Source of the DNA: an uncultured Prevotellaceae bacterium
Lineage (GTDB): Bacteria; Bacteroidota; Bacteroidia; Bacteroidales; Bacteroidaceae
Reading direction: 5' to 3'
DNA length: 64,000 bases
NCBI GenBank assembly: GCA_900316985.1
Contig: ONFE01000029.1
Location: 44,301 to 108,300 of the forward strand
Under the pieces are notes generated by a model. The model saw nothing but the letters and a program-made list of their open reading frames with translations. It searched no databases and was not told the DNA's origin. This document shows, in pieces, positions 14,750 to 23,382 of this stretch (the first letter of the stretch is position 1; each line of letters begins with the position of its first letter). A program made the translations under genes and the position numbers.

Positions 14750-15766
14750 GTGAAAAAGGTTTTGAGCAATACGATGAAGATTGCACTGCCTATGCTGTTG
14801 GGCGGTGCCATTCTTTATTGGATGTATCGTGGATTTGACTTCCAGAGCATTCACCACGTACTGTTCCATGAAATGAACTGGACATGGATGCTGCTTTCGT
14901 TTCCCTTCGGCATCCTGGCACAGACGTTCCGTGCTTGGCGCTGGAAGCAGACGCTGGAGCCGCTGGGCGAACATCCGCGGACAAGCACTTGCATCCATAG
15001 CATCTTCATCTCATACGCCTCTTCGCTGGTCGTGCCCCGCATCGGTGAGTTTGCCCGCTGCGCCGTACTGAAACGCTACGACGGCGTTTCCTTCCCGAAA
15101 GCTTTAGGAACAGTGGTTACCGAACGGGCCATCGACTCGCTGCTAGTGATGATCATCACCGGACTCACCATCCTGTTCCAGATGTCCACCTTCGGCACTT
15201 TCTTTGAAAAGACAGGCACCTCGCTCGACACAATATTCAAGCAATTCTCGCCTGCCGGCTATTTCGTGACGGCCGTTTGTGGCGTGGCCGCTTTGCTGCT
15301 TGTCCACTTGCTGCTGAAGCGTCTCTCTATATATAATAAGGTTAAGACCACCCTCACCGGAATATGGCAGGGAGTGCTCTCGATGAAGAACGTGAAGAAC
15401 GTTCCGCTATTCATTTTCTACACCCTGGCCATCTGGGGCAGCTATTTCCTGCACTACTACCTGACGTTCTTCTGTTTCGACTTCACCGAGAATCTCGGAC
15501 TCGGTTGTGCCCTGGTGACTTTCATCGTGGGCACGATAGCCGTGATTGTACCGACGCCCAACGGTGCCGGTCCGTGGCATTTCGCCGTAAAGACCATGCT
15601 TATCCTCTATGGAGTGGCAGATGTAAAAGCCCTCTATTTCGTGCTCATTGTCCACACGGTCCAGACCATGCTGGTCATCGCTCTTGGCATCTATTCCGCT
15701 ATCGCCCTCAGTTTTACTGAGGTAAAAGAGGAAAGAGGAGAGAGGAAAGAGGAGAGAGATTTGTAG
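14750..15766 (+). CDS. lysylphosphatidylglycerol-synthase-TM / flippase-like membrane protein
   Basis: A 338-residue protein with about seven to eight hydrophobic helices and the UPF0104 motifs SYASSLVVPRIGEFAR and PTPNGAGPW. Relatives form the membrane domain of MprF (lipid flippase) or act in lipid and glycolipid transport; no synthase domain is attached here. GTG 14750 was preferred: the frame is open to 14684, but the promoter -7 box lies at 14737-14744, and GTG 14750 gives the N-terminus (M)KKVLSNTMKIALP. ATG 14774 is the alternative. The last 14 residues ([14 protein letters not shown]) are encoded by the GAGAGGA repeat and extend past the usual end. Confidence 0.85.
   Translation: MKKVLSNTMKIALPMLLGGAILYWMYRGFDFQSIHHVLFHEMNWTWMLLSFPFGILAQTFRAWRWKQTLEPLGEHPRTSTCIHSIFISYASSLVVPRIGEFARCAVLKRYDGVSFPKALGTVVTERAIDSLLVMIITGLTILFQMSTFGTFFEKTGTSLDTIFKQFSPAGYFVTAVCGVAALLLVHLLLKRLSIYNKVKTTLTGIWQGVLSMKNVKNVPLFIFYTLAIWGSYFLHYYLTFFCFDFTENLGLGCALVTFIVGTIAVIVPTPNGAGPWHFAVKTMLILYGVADVKALYFVLIVHTVQTMLVIALGIYSAIALSFTEVKEERGERKEERDL
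15726..15760. repeat. period-7 GAGAGGA repeat at the 3' end of the flippase-like gene
   Basis: GAGGAAAGAGGAGAGAGGAA and the following GA-rich heptamers are the same array as in rsgA, here supplying the C-terminal tail of the protein. Confidence 0.7.
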
Positions 15767-15793
15767 AATAATTAACTACCTCAATATAGTGAT

Positions 15794-16162
15794 ATGGAAG
15801 ATTTTTTCTATAAAAAAGTCATTGCTTATCAAAAGGCCAGGACATTCGTTATAGCCATATACGCTTTAGTTAAGAAATTTCCCGAATATGAAAAATATGC
15901 CCTATGCGACCAATCACGAAGGGCTGTAATTTCCATTCCCTCCAATATTGCAGAAGGACTTGGGCGCATGGCGGTCAAAGAAAGGATCCATTTCTTGGAA
16001 ATAGCATACAGTTCTCTGAATGAGGTCACATGCCAAATGGATATTGCACAGGCATTAAACTACATAACCTCAGAAGAACTCGACAATATTGAGAGTATGT
16101 CTGCAGAACTTGGTAAAATTCTCTCAGGACTTAGACAATCTTTAATAAACAAAATACGTTAA
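15794..16162 (+). CDS. four-helix-bundle protein (S23 / 23S rRNA intervening-sequence type)
   Basis: A 122-residue protein with the S23 pattern: 'KVIAYQKARTFVIAIYALVKKFP' for helix 1, then YALCDQSRRAVISIPSNIAEG, FLEIAYSSLNEV and the last helix 'LGKILSGLRQSLI'. These proteins form pentameric four-helix bundles; relatives are encoded within 23S rRNA insertions or beside retroelements (Avd). In Bacteroidota free-standing copies are common and their role is unknown. It lies 28 nt after the flippase-like gene and may be co-transcribed. Confidence 0.88.
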   Translation: MEDFFYKKVIAYQKARTFVIAIYALVKKFPEYEKYALCDQSRRAVISIPSNIAEGLGRMAVKERIHFLEIAYSSLNEVTCQMDIAQALNYITSEELDNIESMSAELGKILSGLRQSLINKIR

Positions 16163-16202
16163 TCACCATGGAGAGAAGTGGAAGGTAGCAGAAAAGAGTA
16201 AT

Positions 16203-16228
16203 CTCTTTCCCCTCTCCTCTCTCCTCTA
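16203..16228. repeat. period-7 repeat upstream of pepD
   Basis: CTCTTTCCCCTCTCCTCTCT and following heptamers are the reverse complement of the GAGAGGA array at 15726-15760, placed in the gap before pepD. Confidence 0.6.
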
Positions 16229-16243
16229 AAAAACAAAACAACT

Positions 16244-17701
16244 ATGAACGAAATCTTAAATCTGAAGCCGGAATGTATCTGGCGCAACTTCTACAGTTTG
16301 ACACAGGTGCCACGCCCAAGCGGACACCTCGAGAAAATACAGCAGTTCCTCATCGACTGGGGAACAAAGGCTGGTGTTGAAGTATTCAAAGACCCCGCTG
16401 ACAATATCGTCATGCGCAAACCTGCCACTCCCGGCATGGAGAACCGAAAGGGTGTCATCCTGCAGGCTCACATGGACATGGTGCCGCAGAAGACTCCCGA
16501 ATCTACCCACAACTTCGAGACCGATCCCATTGAACCCTGGATTGACGGCGAATGGGTGAAGGCCAAGGGAACAACCCTCGGTGCTGACGACGGACTGGGC
16601 GTAGCTGCCATCATGGCCATAATGGAATCTAAAGATATGAAGCATGGTCCCGTGGAGGCACTCATCACTGCCGATGAGGAAACAGGCATGTTTGGTGCCA
16701 ATGCACTCCCTGGTGGTGAACTGCAGGGCGACATCCTCTTCAACCTCGACTCCGAGACTTGGGGAAAGTTCGTGATTGGCTCTGCCGGTGGTATCGACAT
16801 CACTGCCTCTTTGGATTATAAAGAGGTGGAGACCGATCCTGAGGATGCAGCCGTGAAAATCACACTCAAGGGGCTCCGCGGCGGTCACTCCGGACTGGAG
16901 ATTCACGAGGGACGCGCCAATGCCAACAAGCAACTGGTGCGCGTGGTGCGTGAAGCCATCGAGGAATGCGAGGCCCGTCTGGCCAGCTGGCAGGGCGGCA
17001 ACATGCGCAATGCCATCCCCTTCAAGGCCGAGGCCGTGCTCACACTCCCTAAGGAAAACGTCGAGGCACTGAAGGAACTCGTGGCCGACTGGAAGGAAGA
17101 CCTCACCGACCAGTTCCGCCATATCGAGACTGGCGTAGAGCTTATTGCCGAAGATGTGGAAACCCCGAAGATGGAAGTACCCGTGGAAATACAGGACAAC
17201 CTCATCAATGCCATGTATGGCTGCCACGATGGTGTGCTCCGCATGATTCCCGCCTATCCTGAAGTGGTGGAGACATCCTCTAACCTCGCCATCATCAATA
17301 TCGGCGAGGGCAAGGCCAGCTTCAAGATTCTCGGTCGCAGTTCACGCGAGGACATGAAAGACTACCTCGTAAAGACGCTGGAAAGTTGCTTCAACATGGC
17401 TGGCATGAAGGTTGAGACCGCCGGCAGTTACGGCGGATGGGACCCCAATCCCGACTCCGAAATCCTGCACCATATGCTGAAAGTGTTCCGCGAGCAGAAC
17501 GGAGAGGAAGCCACCGTGGAGATTGATCACGCCGGACTGGAGTGCTCCATCATCCTCGGCAAATACCCGCACCTGCAGGTAGTGTCCTTCGGTCCCACCA
17601 TCCGCTCACCGCACACCACCACCGAGCGCGCCCTCTGGGCTTCGGCCGAACCCTTCTGGGCCACACTGAAGAAAGCGCTCGAGGAGATTCCCGAGAAATA
17701 G
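16244..17701 (+). CDS. pepD: aminoacyl-histidine dipeptidase
   Basis: A 485-residue M20-family (M20C) cytosolic metallopeptidase. Zinc ligands and catalytic residues appear in order: QAHMDMV (His and catalytic Asp), LGADDGLG (bridging Asp), ADEETGMFG (Glu-Glu) and, near the end, SPHTTTER (His). The dimerisation insert with GLRGGHSGLEIHEGRANA is present. It hydrolyses Xaa-His dipeptides and related dipeptides. The length is normal for Bacteroidota PepD. It ends 54 nt before the convergent Xre gene, with a terminator between. Confidence 0.95.
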   Translation: MNEILNLKPECIWRNFYSLTQVPRPSGHLEKIQQFLIDWGTKAGVEVFKDPADNIVMRKPATPGMENRKGVILQAHMDMVPQKTPESTHNFETDPIEPWIDGEWVKAKGTTLGADDGLGVAAIMAIMESKDMKHGPVEALITADEETGMFGANALPGGELQGDILFNLDSETWGKFVIGSAGGIDITASLDYKEVETDPEDAAVKITLKGLRGGHSGLEIHEGRANANKQLVRVVREAIEECEARLASWQGGNMRNAIPFKAEAVLTLPKENVEALKELVADWKEDLTDQFRHIETGVELIAEDVETPKMEVPVEIQDNLINAMYGCHDGVLRMIPAYPEVVETSSNLAIINIGEGKASFKILGRSSREDMKDYLVKTLESCFNMAGMKVETAGSYGGWDPNPDSEILHHMLKVFREQNGEEATVEIDHAGLECSIILGKYPHLQVVSFGPTIRSPHTTTERALWASAEPFWATLKKALEEIPEK

Positions 17702-17719
17702 AACTCTGATGAATAGCAT

Positions 17720-17755
17720 AAAAAATGGTTGGGCTTTCCCAACCATTTTTATTTT
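17720..17755. terminator. bidirectional terminator between pepD and the Xre gene
   Basis: AAAAATGGTTGGG and CCCAACCATTTTT form a long stem with a tiny loop, A-rich on one side and T-rich on the other, between convergent genes. Confidence 0.85.
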
Positions 17756-17955
17756 CAGTCATCCTCTTCTAATTGAAAGAACTCGTTCACGGGCTTACCA
17801 AAAATGGCCGACATCTTGAGGGCTAACACCGTAGATGGAACATATTTGGCTGCCTCAATGGCATTGATGGTCTGACGGCTTACACCGATGCGCTCGGCCA
17901 ACTGCGCCTGCGTCATCCGCAGGATTGCCCGTTCCACCCGGATATTATTCTTCAT
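17755..17955 (-). CDS. Xre-family HTH regulator (small)
   Basis: A 66-residue Cro/C1-type protein: 'RAILRMTQAQLAERIGVSRQTINAIE' is the HTH, followed by a short tail ending FFQLEEDD. Such 65-70-residue regulators are normally paired with an integral membrane protein, and here the gene overlaps the preceding membrane-protein gene by 11 nt. The pair is likely autoregulated from the promoter at 18475. The signal and targets are unknown. Confidence 0.88.
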   Translation of the reverse strand: MKNNIRVERAILRMTQAQLAERIGVSRQTINAIEAAKYVPSTVLALKMSAIFGKPVNEFFQLEEDD

Positions 17956-18421
17956 TTTGAGCCTCCTTTCTGAACTGGTGTAATTCGTAATAGAACTTCC
18001 CGATAAACAGGAAAAAGATTAAATAGACCAAAATGAGCATGACAAAGAACCAAATCATTCCGTAGATGGTGAGCGTGGCCACGATGACAACAATGCCAAA
18101 CACCTTGAATGCCCATGCCATTGACTTCATTCGCAGGTTAATGGTGTACTCATCCTCATCTTTCAGTCGGGCAAACGAGATGAAAAGCAATGAGAGTATC
18201 ATTCCAACCATGCAGATTTCGTCTTCCCAGCCATTGTTCTGGACCACATAAGAACTGGAACTGTCGCCAAAAGACGAGGACGGCACAATACTGATTACCT
18301 TACACGGAAACCAAGGGCCTATTGTATCCGTCATCCACAGTACGTTGAGTACCGCAAAAACAACAAACATGCCCCATCCTATCTTCTTATAGACCTCAGG
18401 GAAAAGATAATTGAATTTCAT
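17945..18421 (-). CDS. four-helix membrane protein paired with the Xre regulator
   Basis: A 158-residue protein with hydrophobic segments at about residues 13-32, 70-88, 108-126 and 127-147. It has a Ser-rich extramembrane loop (SSSFGDSSSSYVV) and a charged C-terminus. It resembles the small DUF membrane partners of Xre regulators but I cannot name the family. It is the first gene of the two-gene unit and overlaps the regulator. Confidence 0.7.
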   Translation of the reverse strand: MKFNYLFPEVYKKIGWGMFVVFAVLNVLWMTDTIGPWFPCKVISIVPSSSFGDSSSSYVVQNNGWEDEICMVGMILSLLFISFARLKDEDEYTINLRMKSMAWAFKVFGIVVIVATLTIYGMIWFFVMLILVYLIFFLFIGKFYYELHQFRKEAQNEE

Positions 18422-18474
18422 AATCGTAAAGTTTAAAAATGTTTGACTTCATTATTAGTAATTGATATCGGTAG

Positions 18475-18482
18475 CAAAAGTA
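18475..18482 (-). promoter_or_regulatory. -7 element of the membrane protein/Xre operon
   Basis: The minus strand reads TACTTTTG (TAnnTTTG), about 55 nt before ATG 18421. Confidence 0.55.
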
Positions 18483-18668
18483 TAGTATTTATTTCTTTTT
18501 GTCAAGTAAACGCGACAAAAAGATTAGTAAACTTAACAATATTTAAATACTAAAGAATAGCCTTTAAGAGTTATTCACTCAATCCAATGTCTTTTCCTCC
18601 AATACATGAGAAAAACAAAAAAGTGATTATTTATACACCGTTTTGCTTGCATATCACAATATTTTTCG

Positions 18669-18819
18669 TATCTTTGCACCCGTATTAACCAATTTTGTAA
18701 CAAATAATGGACGACTACCCGGCGGATAATTACAATTCGTAAGGCGGGGGATGGCGAGCAAGGCTGCTAATCCCTTTGCCGCTAAAAACCATTTCTCAAA
18801 CGAAAAAAGGATTAGCAAA
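18669..18819 (+). promoter_or_regulatory. corA promoter and leader with a short upstream ORF and alternative pairings
   Basis: TATCTTTG at 18669-18676 sets the transcript start near 18684, leaving a leader of about 135 nt. It contains an 11-codon ORF at 18707-18742 (MDDYPADNYNS). TGCTAATCC (18765-18773) can pair with GGATTAGCA (18809-18817), which would hide the purine-rich ribosome site before ATG 18820. The same upstream strand can instead pair with GGCGGGGGAT (18743-18752) beside the short ORF's stop. The arrangement looks like a translation-coupled switch; no measurement supports this yet. Confidence 0.4.
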
Positions 18820-19746
18820 ATGAAGACATACTGGAATACCATCAATGGACTAAAGCAGATTCCCCAGTGGGAACCTGGCTGCTGGATACAGGTGACGTGT
18901 CCAACGGAAGAAGACCAGCAAGAACTGGAAGAGCGTTTCGAAATACCCGACTATTTCTTTTCGGACATCAGCGATACCGATGAGCGGGCCCGTTATGAAT
19001 ACGACGACGGATGGACACTCATCATCCTGCGTATCCCATACGTGAAAGAGGTACGCTCGCGTACTCCTTATACCACCGTACCGCTCGGTATTATTCACAA
19101 GCGCGACGTCACCATCACCGTCTGTTTCTACGAGACGAACATGATGATCGATTTCGTTTCGTTCCAGCAGAAGCGAGGCGAGGGATTCACCGACCATGTG
19201 GATATGATTTTCCGCCTGTTCCTATCCTCGGCCGTATGGTATCTGAAACGGTTGAAGCAAATCAATTCCCTCATCGAGAAAGCCAAGAGGAATCTGGATC
19301 ACGGCGTAAACAACGAAAGTCTGATTGGACTCTCGCGCCTGCAGGATTCGCTCACCTACTTCACCACCTCCATCCGAGGCAACGAAACATTGTTACAGAA
19401 ACTGAAGTTTAAGCTACAGGTTGACGAACTGGATGCAGACCTCATCGAGGACGTGAACATCGAGATGACACAGGCTCGCGAAATCACCAGCATCTACTCA
19501 AACATCCTGGAATCGACGATGGACACCTACTCGAGCATCATCAATAACAACGTGAATACGGTGATGCGTACGCTCACGGCCGTCACCATTATTCTCACGG
19601 TGCCTATGCTCGTGGCCTCCTTCTTCGGAATGAACCTCATCAACGGTATGGAGAACAATGCATGGGGATTTGCCGTCGCACTCATCATCTCCGCCGTCAT
19701 TGCCGGCTGTTCTTGGGCCGTATTAAGACACAAGAGACTTGTATAA
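18820..19746 (+). CDS. corA: CorA-family magnesium/divalent cation transporter
   Basis: A 308-residue protein: a large N-terminal cytoplasmic domain, a long helix, and two C-terminal transmembrane helices with the pore signature FGMNLING (GMN). It forms a pentameric Mg2+ channel. ATG 18820 gives the usual N-terminus (MKTYWNTINGLKQI); the in-frame ATG 18751 would add 23 residues overlapping the structured leader. The gene stands alone between its own promoter and an 18-bp hairpin. Confidence 0.92.
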   Translation: MKTYWNTINGLKQIPQWEPGCWIQVTCPTEEDQQELEERFEIPDYFFSDISDTDERARYEYDDGWTLIILRIPYVKEVRSRTPYTTVPLGIIHKRDVTITVCFYETNMMIDFVSFQQKRGEGFTDHVDMIFRLFLSSAVWYLKRLKQINSLIEKAKRNLDHGVNNESLIGLSRLQDSLTYFTTSIRGNETLLQKLKFKLQVDELDADLIEDVNIEMTQAREITSIYSNILESTMDTYSSIINNNVNTVMRTLTAVTIILTVPMLVASFFGMNLINGMENNAWGFAVALIISAVIAGCSWAVLRHKRLV

Positions 19747-19748
19747 TA

Positions 19749-19823
19749 GCCTAAAATCTCCAAAAAAAGGATTGAAAAAGCCGTACAAATGCTTTTTTTG
19801 CCTCATTTTTGGAGATTTTAGGC
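19749..19823. repeat. 18-bp perfect inverted repeat after corA
   Basis: GCCTAAAATCTCCAAAAA (19749-19766) is the exact reverse complement of 19806-19823, with a 39-nt loop that is itself T-rich. It could act as a terminator or as a protected 3' end for corA, and it lies just before the promoter of the next gene. Confidence 0.6.
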
Positions 19824-19853
19824 ACAAAATTAGGTTAATTCAAAAAGTTTAAC

Positions 19854-19861
19854 TACTTTTG
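19854..19861 (+). promoter_or_regulatory. -7 element of the DUF349 gene
   Basis: TACTTTTG lies 64 nt before ATG 19925. It excludes the ATG at 19859 as the start. Confidence 0.55.
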
Positions 19862-19924
19862 TCCAATCTATGTGCCCTAATGACACATAGTGCAAACCTG
19901 AATCACGAACTAAAAATCAGTAAC

Positions 19925-21910
19925 ATGATGGACTCTCAAGAAAACGTCCTCAATCAAGAGGCACAGTTGGAAGAAAACAAAGTAGTTGAAACACCCGTAG
20001 AAAACGAAGTTCCCGCAGAAGCACCTGCAGAGGAGACTCCCGCAACTCCGGAGGAAGCACCTGTAGAAGTGGCAGACGAAACACCTGCTGTTCCAGAGGC
20101 ACCCGCCGAAGCAGAAGAAGTTCCCGTAGAGGCAACAGCGGAAGAAGCACCTGCTGAGGCGGCTGAAGAAACTCCCCAGGCTGAAGAGCCTGCTGAGGAG
20201 AAGAAATCCTATGCCACCAAAGGTGAGGTGATAGAACGAATTAAGGAACTGGCTCACGGGGAAGAAAATCCCACAAAGGAAGAAGTAGACTACTTGAAGA
20301 CAATGTTCTACAAACTACATTTTGCACAGCGTGAGGCAGAGCAGAAAGCCTATCTCGATGCTGGCGGAGACCCCGAGAAATATGTAGTTACTCCCGACGA
20401 GGACGAAGAGACCTTCAAGGCTGAGATGGGACTTGTAAAGGAAAAGCGTACCAAACTTTTCCAGCAGCAAGAGGAAGAGAAGCAGGAAAACCTCAAAAAG
20501 AAACTCGATATCATCGAGAAGATCAAGGCGATGGTGACCTCTCCCGAGGAAGCCAACCGCAACTATCAGGAATTCAAGCAGTTGCAGCAGGAATGGAAAG
20601 AAATCAGATTGGTACCTGCCGAGAAAGCCAACGAACTCTGGCGCAACTACCAACTCTATGTGGAACAGTTCTACGACTTGCTCAAGCTCAATAGTGAAGC
20701 CCGCGAGTATGACTTCAAGAAGAACCTCGAAATCAAGACACGCCTATGCGAGGCTGCTGAGAAGCTTGATGAAGAAGAAGATGTCATCAGTGCTTTCCAC
20801 CAGTTGCAGAAACTGCATCAGGAATTCCGTGAGACTGGCCCCGTAAGCAAGGAACTGCGCGAAGAAATCTGGACCCGCTTCAAGGCTGCTTCTACGGTCA
20901 TCAACAAAAAGCACCAGCAGCACTTTGAGAATATCCGTTCAAAGGAAGAAGACAACCTTGCCCGTAAAACGGAACTCTGCGAGAAGGTGGAAGCCATCGC
21001 CAAGGAAGAGAACAAGGGTGCAGGCGATTGGGAGAAACATACGAAGCAGATTATCGATATCCAGGCAGAATGGAAGACCATCGGTTTTGCTCCCCAGAAG
21101 ATGAACGTCAAGATCTTCGAGCGTTTCCGCGCTGCCTGCGACGATTTCTTCAGCAAGAAAGCCGAGTATTTCAAGTCGCTCAAAGAGCGTTTTGCCGAGA
21201 ATGCCGCCAAGAAACAGAAGCTCGTGGAACAGGCTCAGGCTCTGCAAGACTCTACTGACTGGAAATCCACAAGTGATAAGCTCATTGCCCTGCAGAAAGA
21301 ATGGAAGACTATCGGTATGGTTCCCAAGAAGTTGGGTGACCAGTTATGGAACGACTTCCTTGGTGCCTGCAACAAATTCTTCGAGGCCCGCAATGCTGCC
21401 AATGCAGGAACACGCAGTGTGGAGCGTGAGAATCTGGAAAAGAAGCGTAGCATTATTGCCCAACTGAAAGAGGCTGCAGAAGAGGCCGGTGAGGGACTTC
21501 AGGAGAAAGTTCAGCAACTGGTGGAGGAATACCAGCAGGTGGGACACGTACCTTTCAAGGAGAAAGACAAGCTGTATGCTGAGTATCACGCCGTTTTGGA
21601 CAAGCTTTATAAAGACCTGAATATCTCAATTGCCCGCAGACGTTTGGATAACTTCAAGAGCAACATCAAGCAGATGGCTGGCAAGGGCAGCGATGCACTC
21701 GATAATGAGCGCGCCCGCCTGATGCGCCGCTACGAGGCTCTGAAGCAGGAAATCCAGACTTACGAGAACAACCTCGGATTCCTCAATGCCAGTTCCAAGA
21801 AGGGCAACTCCCTCATCGACGAGATGAACCGTAAGGTACAGAAACTGAAAGATGACTGCGAACTGGTGAAGCAGAAAATCAAAGCCATCGACGCAGAAAA
21901 CAAAGAATAA
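19925..21910 (+). CDS. DUF349-repeat protein
   Basis: A 661-residue soluble protein. The first about 95 residues are a low-complexity acidic Glu/Pro/Ala tract (EEAPVEV, AEEAPAEA and similar). The rest is a chain of DUF349 helical repeats, recognisable by recurring W-K-x-I and 'F...Q.EWK.I' units (LQQEWKEIR, IQAEWKTIG, LQKEWKTIG) with coiled-coil character, ending in a coiled coil (RRYEALKQEIQTYENN). DUF349 proteins are widespread in Bacteroidota; a firm biochemical role is not known to me. The start was taken at 19925 (ATGATG; 19928 is equivalent). Confidence 0.88.
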   Translation: MMDSQENVLNQEAQLEENKVVETPVENEVPAEAPAEETPATPEEAPVEVADETPAVPEAPAEAEEVPVEATAEEAPAEAAEETPQAEEPAEEKKSYATKGEVIERIKELAHGEENPTKEEVDYLKTMFYKLHFAQREAEQKAYLDAGGDPEKYVVTPDEDEETFKAEMGLVKEKRTKLFQQQEEEKQENLKKKLDIIEKIKAMVTSPEEANRNYQEFKQLQQEWKEIRLVPAEKANELWRNYQLYVEQFYDLLKLNSEAREYDFKKNLEIKTRLCEAAEKLDEEEDVISAFHQLQKLHQEFRETGPVSKELREEIWTRFKAASTVINKKHQQHFENIRSKEEDNLARKTELCEKVEAIAKEENKGAGDWEKHTKQIIDIQAEWKTIGFAPQKMNVKIFERFRAACDDFFSKKAEYFKSLKERFAENAAKKQKLVEQAQALQDSTDWKSTSDKLIALQKEWKTIGMVPKKLGDQLWNDFLGACNKFFEARNAANAGTRSVERENLEKKRSIIAQLKEAAEEAGEGLQEKVQQLVEEYQQVGHVPFKEKDKLYAEYHAVLDKLYKDLNISIARRRLDNFKSNIKQMAGKGSDALDNERARLMRRYEALKQEIQTYENNLGFLNASSKKGNSLIDEMNRKVQKLKDDCELVKQKIKAIDAENKE

Positions 21911-21912
21911 GA

Positions 21913-21953
21913 AAAATCCCGGATGCTCAATGCATTCGGGATTTCTTTTTACA
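21913..21953. terminator. terminator between convergent DUF349 and aldo/keto reductase genes
   Basis: AAATCCCGgATG and CATTCGGGATTT form a stem around a 7-nt loop, followed by CTTTTT. Confidence 0.85.
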
Positions 21954-23370
21954 GTTCCAATTCCTTTACCTTTCCGTCGCGTTTCAGGTTCTCCACCATC
22001 GTGTCAATCCTGCGCATCTCCTTCGGAATATCGATACGTTGCGGACAATGCGACACACACTGGCCACAACCGATGCAATGGTCAGCCTGACGCAGTCGCG
22101 GCACACTTCTGTCGTAACCTACGAGGAAAGCTTTCCGCTGTTTACGGTATTCAGGATTCTGCTTGTTGGAAGGCATATTTCCCTCCCGGATCATCTTGTT
22201 ATAATGTACAAAAACGCTGGGGATGTTGATACCGTAAGGACAAGGCATGCAGTAATTGCACTCATTACAAGGAATATTTTTCTGATTGTAGATATCCTCT
22301 GCTATCTTCAGCAGGAATTCGTTCTCTTCCTTGGTGATGGGATCCAGCGGCGCATAAGAACGGATATTCTCCCGCAGGTGTTCCATATAGGTCATACCCG
22401 ACAACACGGTCAGCACCTTCTCCGGCGTTCCAGCATATCGGAAAGCCCAGGAAGCAACGCTGTTCTCCGGTCGACGTTGTTTCATTTCAGCCACCACAGG
22501 GTCAGGCACATTGGCCAGACGGCCGCCTAAGAGCGGTTCCATAATCACCGCCGGAATATTGCGTTTCTGTAATTCATCGTAAAGATATTTCGCATCCGTA
22601 TTGCGATTGTTAATCTCATCGGCCCATTCCCAGTCGAGGTAATTGAGTTCTATCTGTGCAAAATCCCAGTGATATTTTCCTTCATCCATCCACGTCATCA
22701 ACTGGTCGAAGATGGCGATATCACCATGATAGGAAAAGCCGAGGTTGCGGATGCGCCCCTTCTTCTTCTGTTCCACCAGCCAGTCCAGAATGCCATTGTC
22801 CATAAAACGGCTGTTGAATTCCTCTTCGGAATCATTACCACCACCAATGGCATGAAGCAACAGATAGTCGATATAGTCCACCTGCAGTTCCTTCAGGGAA
22901 TTTTCAAACATCTCAATACTGGCAGCACGACTTCTGGTCTCTGGCGAGAAATTGGATAGTTTCGTGGCTACGAAATACTTGTTCCGCGGATGACGGTGCA
23001 GGGCAATACCCGTTGCCTTCTCCGATCGTCCCTGACAATAGGCTGGAGACGTGTCAAAATAATTCACGCCATGTTCAATGGCATAGTCCACTTCCTTATT
23101 CACCATCTCCTGATCAATGTCAGCATCGGGATGATCACGTTCCGTACCGCCGCCGACCACGGGAAGGCGCATCATACCATAACCTAAAAGCGACACCTTG
23201 TCACCCGTATTGGGATTCACGCGCATCGTCATTTTGTCCTTCGGCGGCTCCTGTTGGTCAGCAGTTGTCTGCTGCGGATTATTCTTGCAGGCCACCAACA
23301 GGGATGACGCTCCAGCAGTAGCCCCACCGAATATCTTCAGGAAATCTCTTCTGTTTATCTTCTTTGCCAT
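21949..23370 (-). CDS. Tat-exported aldo/keto reductase with C-terminal ferredoxin domain
   Basis: A 473-residue protein. The N-terminus MAKKINRRDFLKIFGG is a twin-arginine signal with a hydrophobic region and a Cys (LLVAC) that could be a lipobox. The middle is an aldo/keto reductase barrel (YFDTSPAYCQGRSE with catalytic Tyr-region residues, then LGFSYHG). The C-terminus carries two [4Fe-4S] motifs: CNECNYCMPCPYGI and CIGCGQCVSHCP. A folded, cofactor-bearing protein with a Tat signal fits its place downstream of tatA-tatC and of the NapH/NapG-like gene, which would feed it electrons. The substrate is unknown. It is the last gene of the four-gene unit. Confidence 0.9.
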   Translation of the reverse strand: MAKKINRRDFLKIFGGATAGASSLLVACKNNPQQTTADQQEPPKDKMTMRVNPNTGDKVSLLGYGMMRLPVVGGGTERDHPDADIDQEMVNKEVDYAIEHGVNYFDTSPAYCQGRSEKATGIALHRHPRNKYFVATKLSNFSPETRSRAASIEMFENSLKELQVDYIDYLLLHAIGGGNDSEEEFNSRFMDNGILDWLVEQKKKGRIRNLGFSYHGDIAIFDQLMTWMDEGKYHWDFAQIELNYLDWEWADEINNRNTDAKYLYDELQKRNIPAVIMEPLLGGRLANVPDPVVAEMKQRRPENSVASWAFRYAGTPEKVLTVLSGMTYMEHLRENIRSYAPLDPITKEENEFLLKIAEDIYNQKNIPCNECNYCMPCPYGINIPSVFVHYNKMIREGNMPSNKQNPEYRKQRKAFLVGYDRSVPRLRQADHCIGCGQCVSHCPQRIDIPKEMRRIDTMVENLKRDGKVKELEL

Positions 23371-23382
23371 AACAAATCCTCC

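Noticed and set aside
15794-16162. Possible diversity-generating retroelement, since S23 four-helix proteins resemble Avd
   Set aside because: No reverse transcriptase, template/variable repeat pair or variable C-type lectin gene was found nearby.
19859-19924. Upstream ATG for the DUF349 protein
   Set aside because: It lies within the promoter -7 box and adds a non-conserved stretch.
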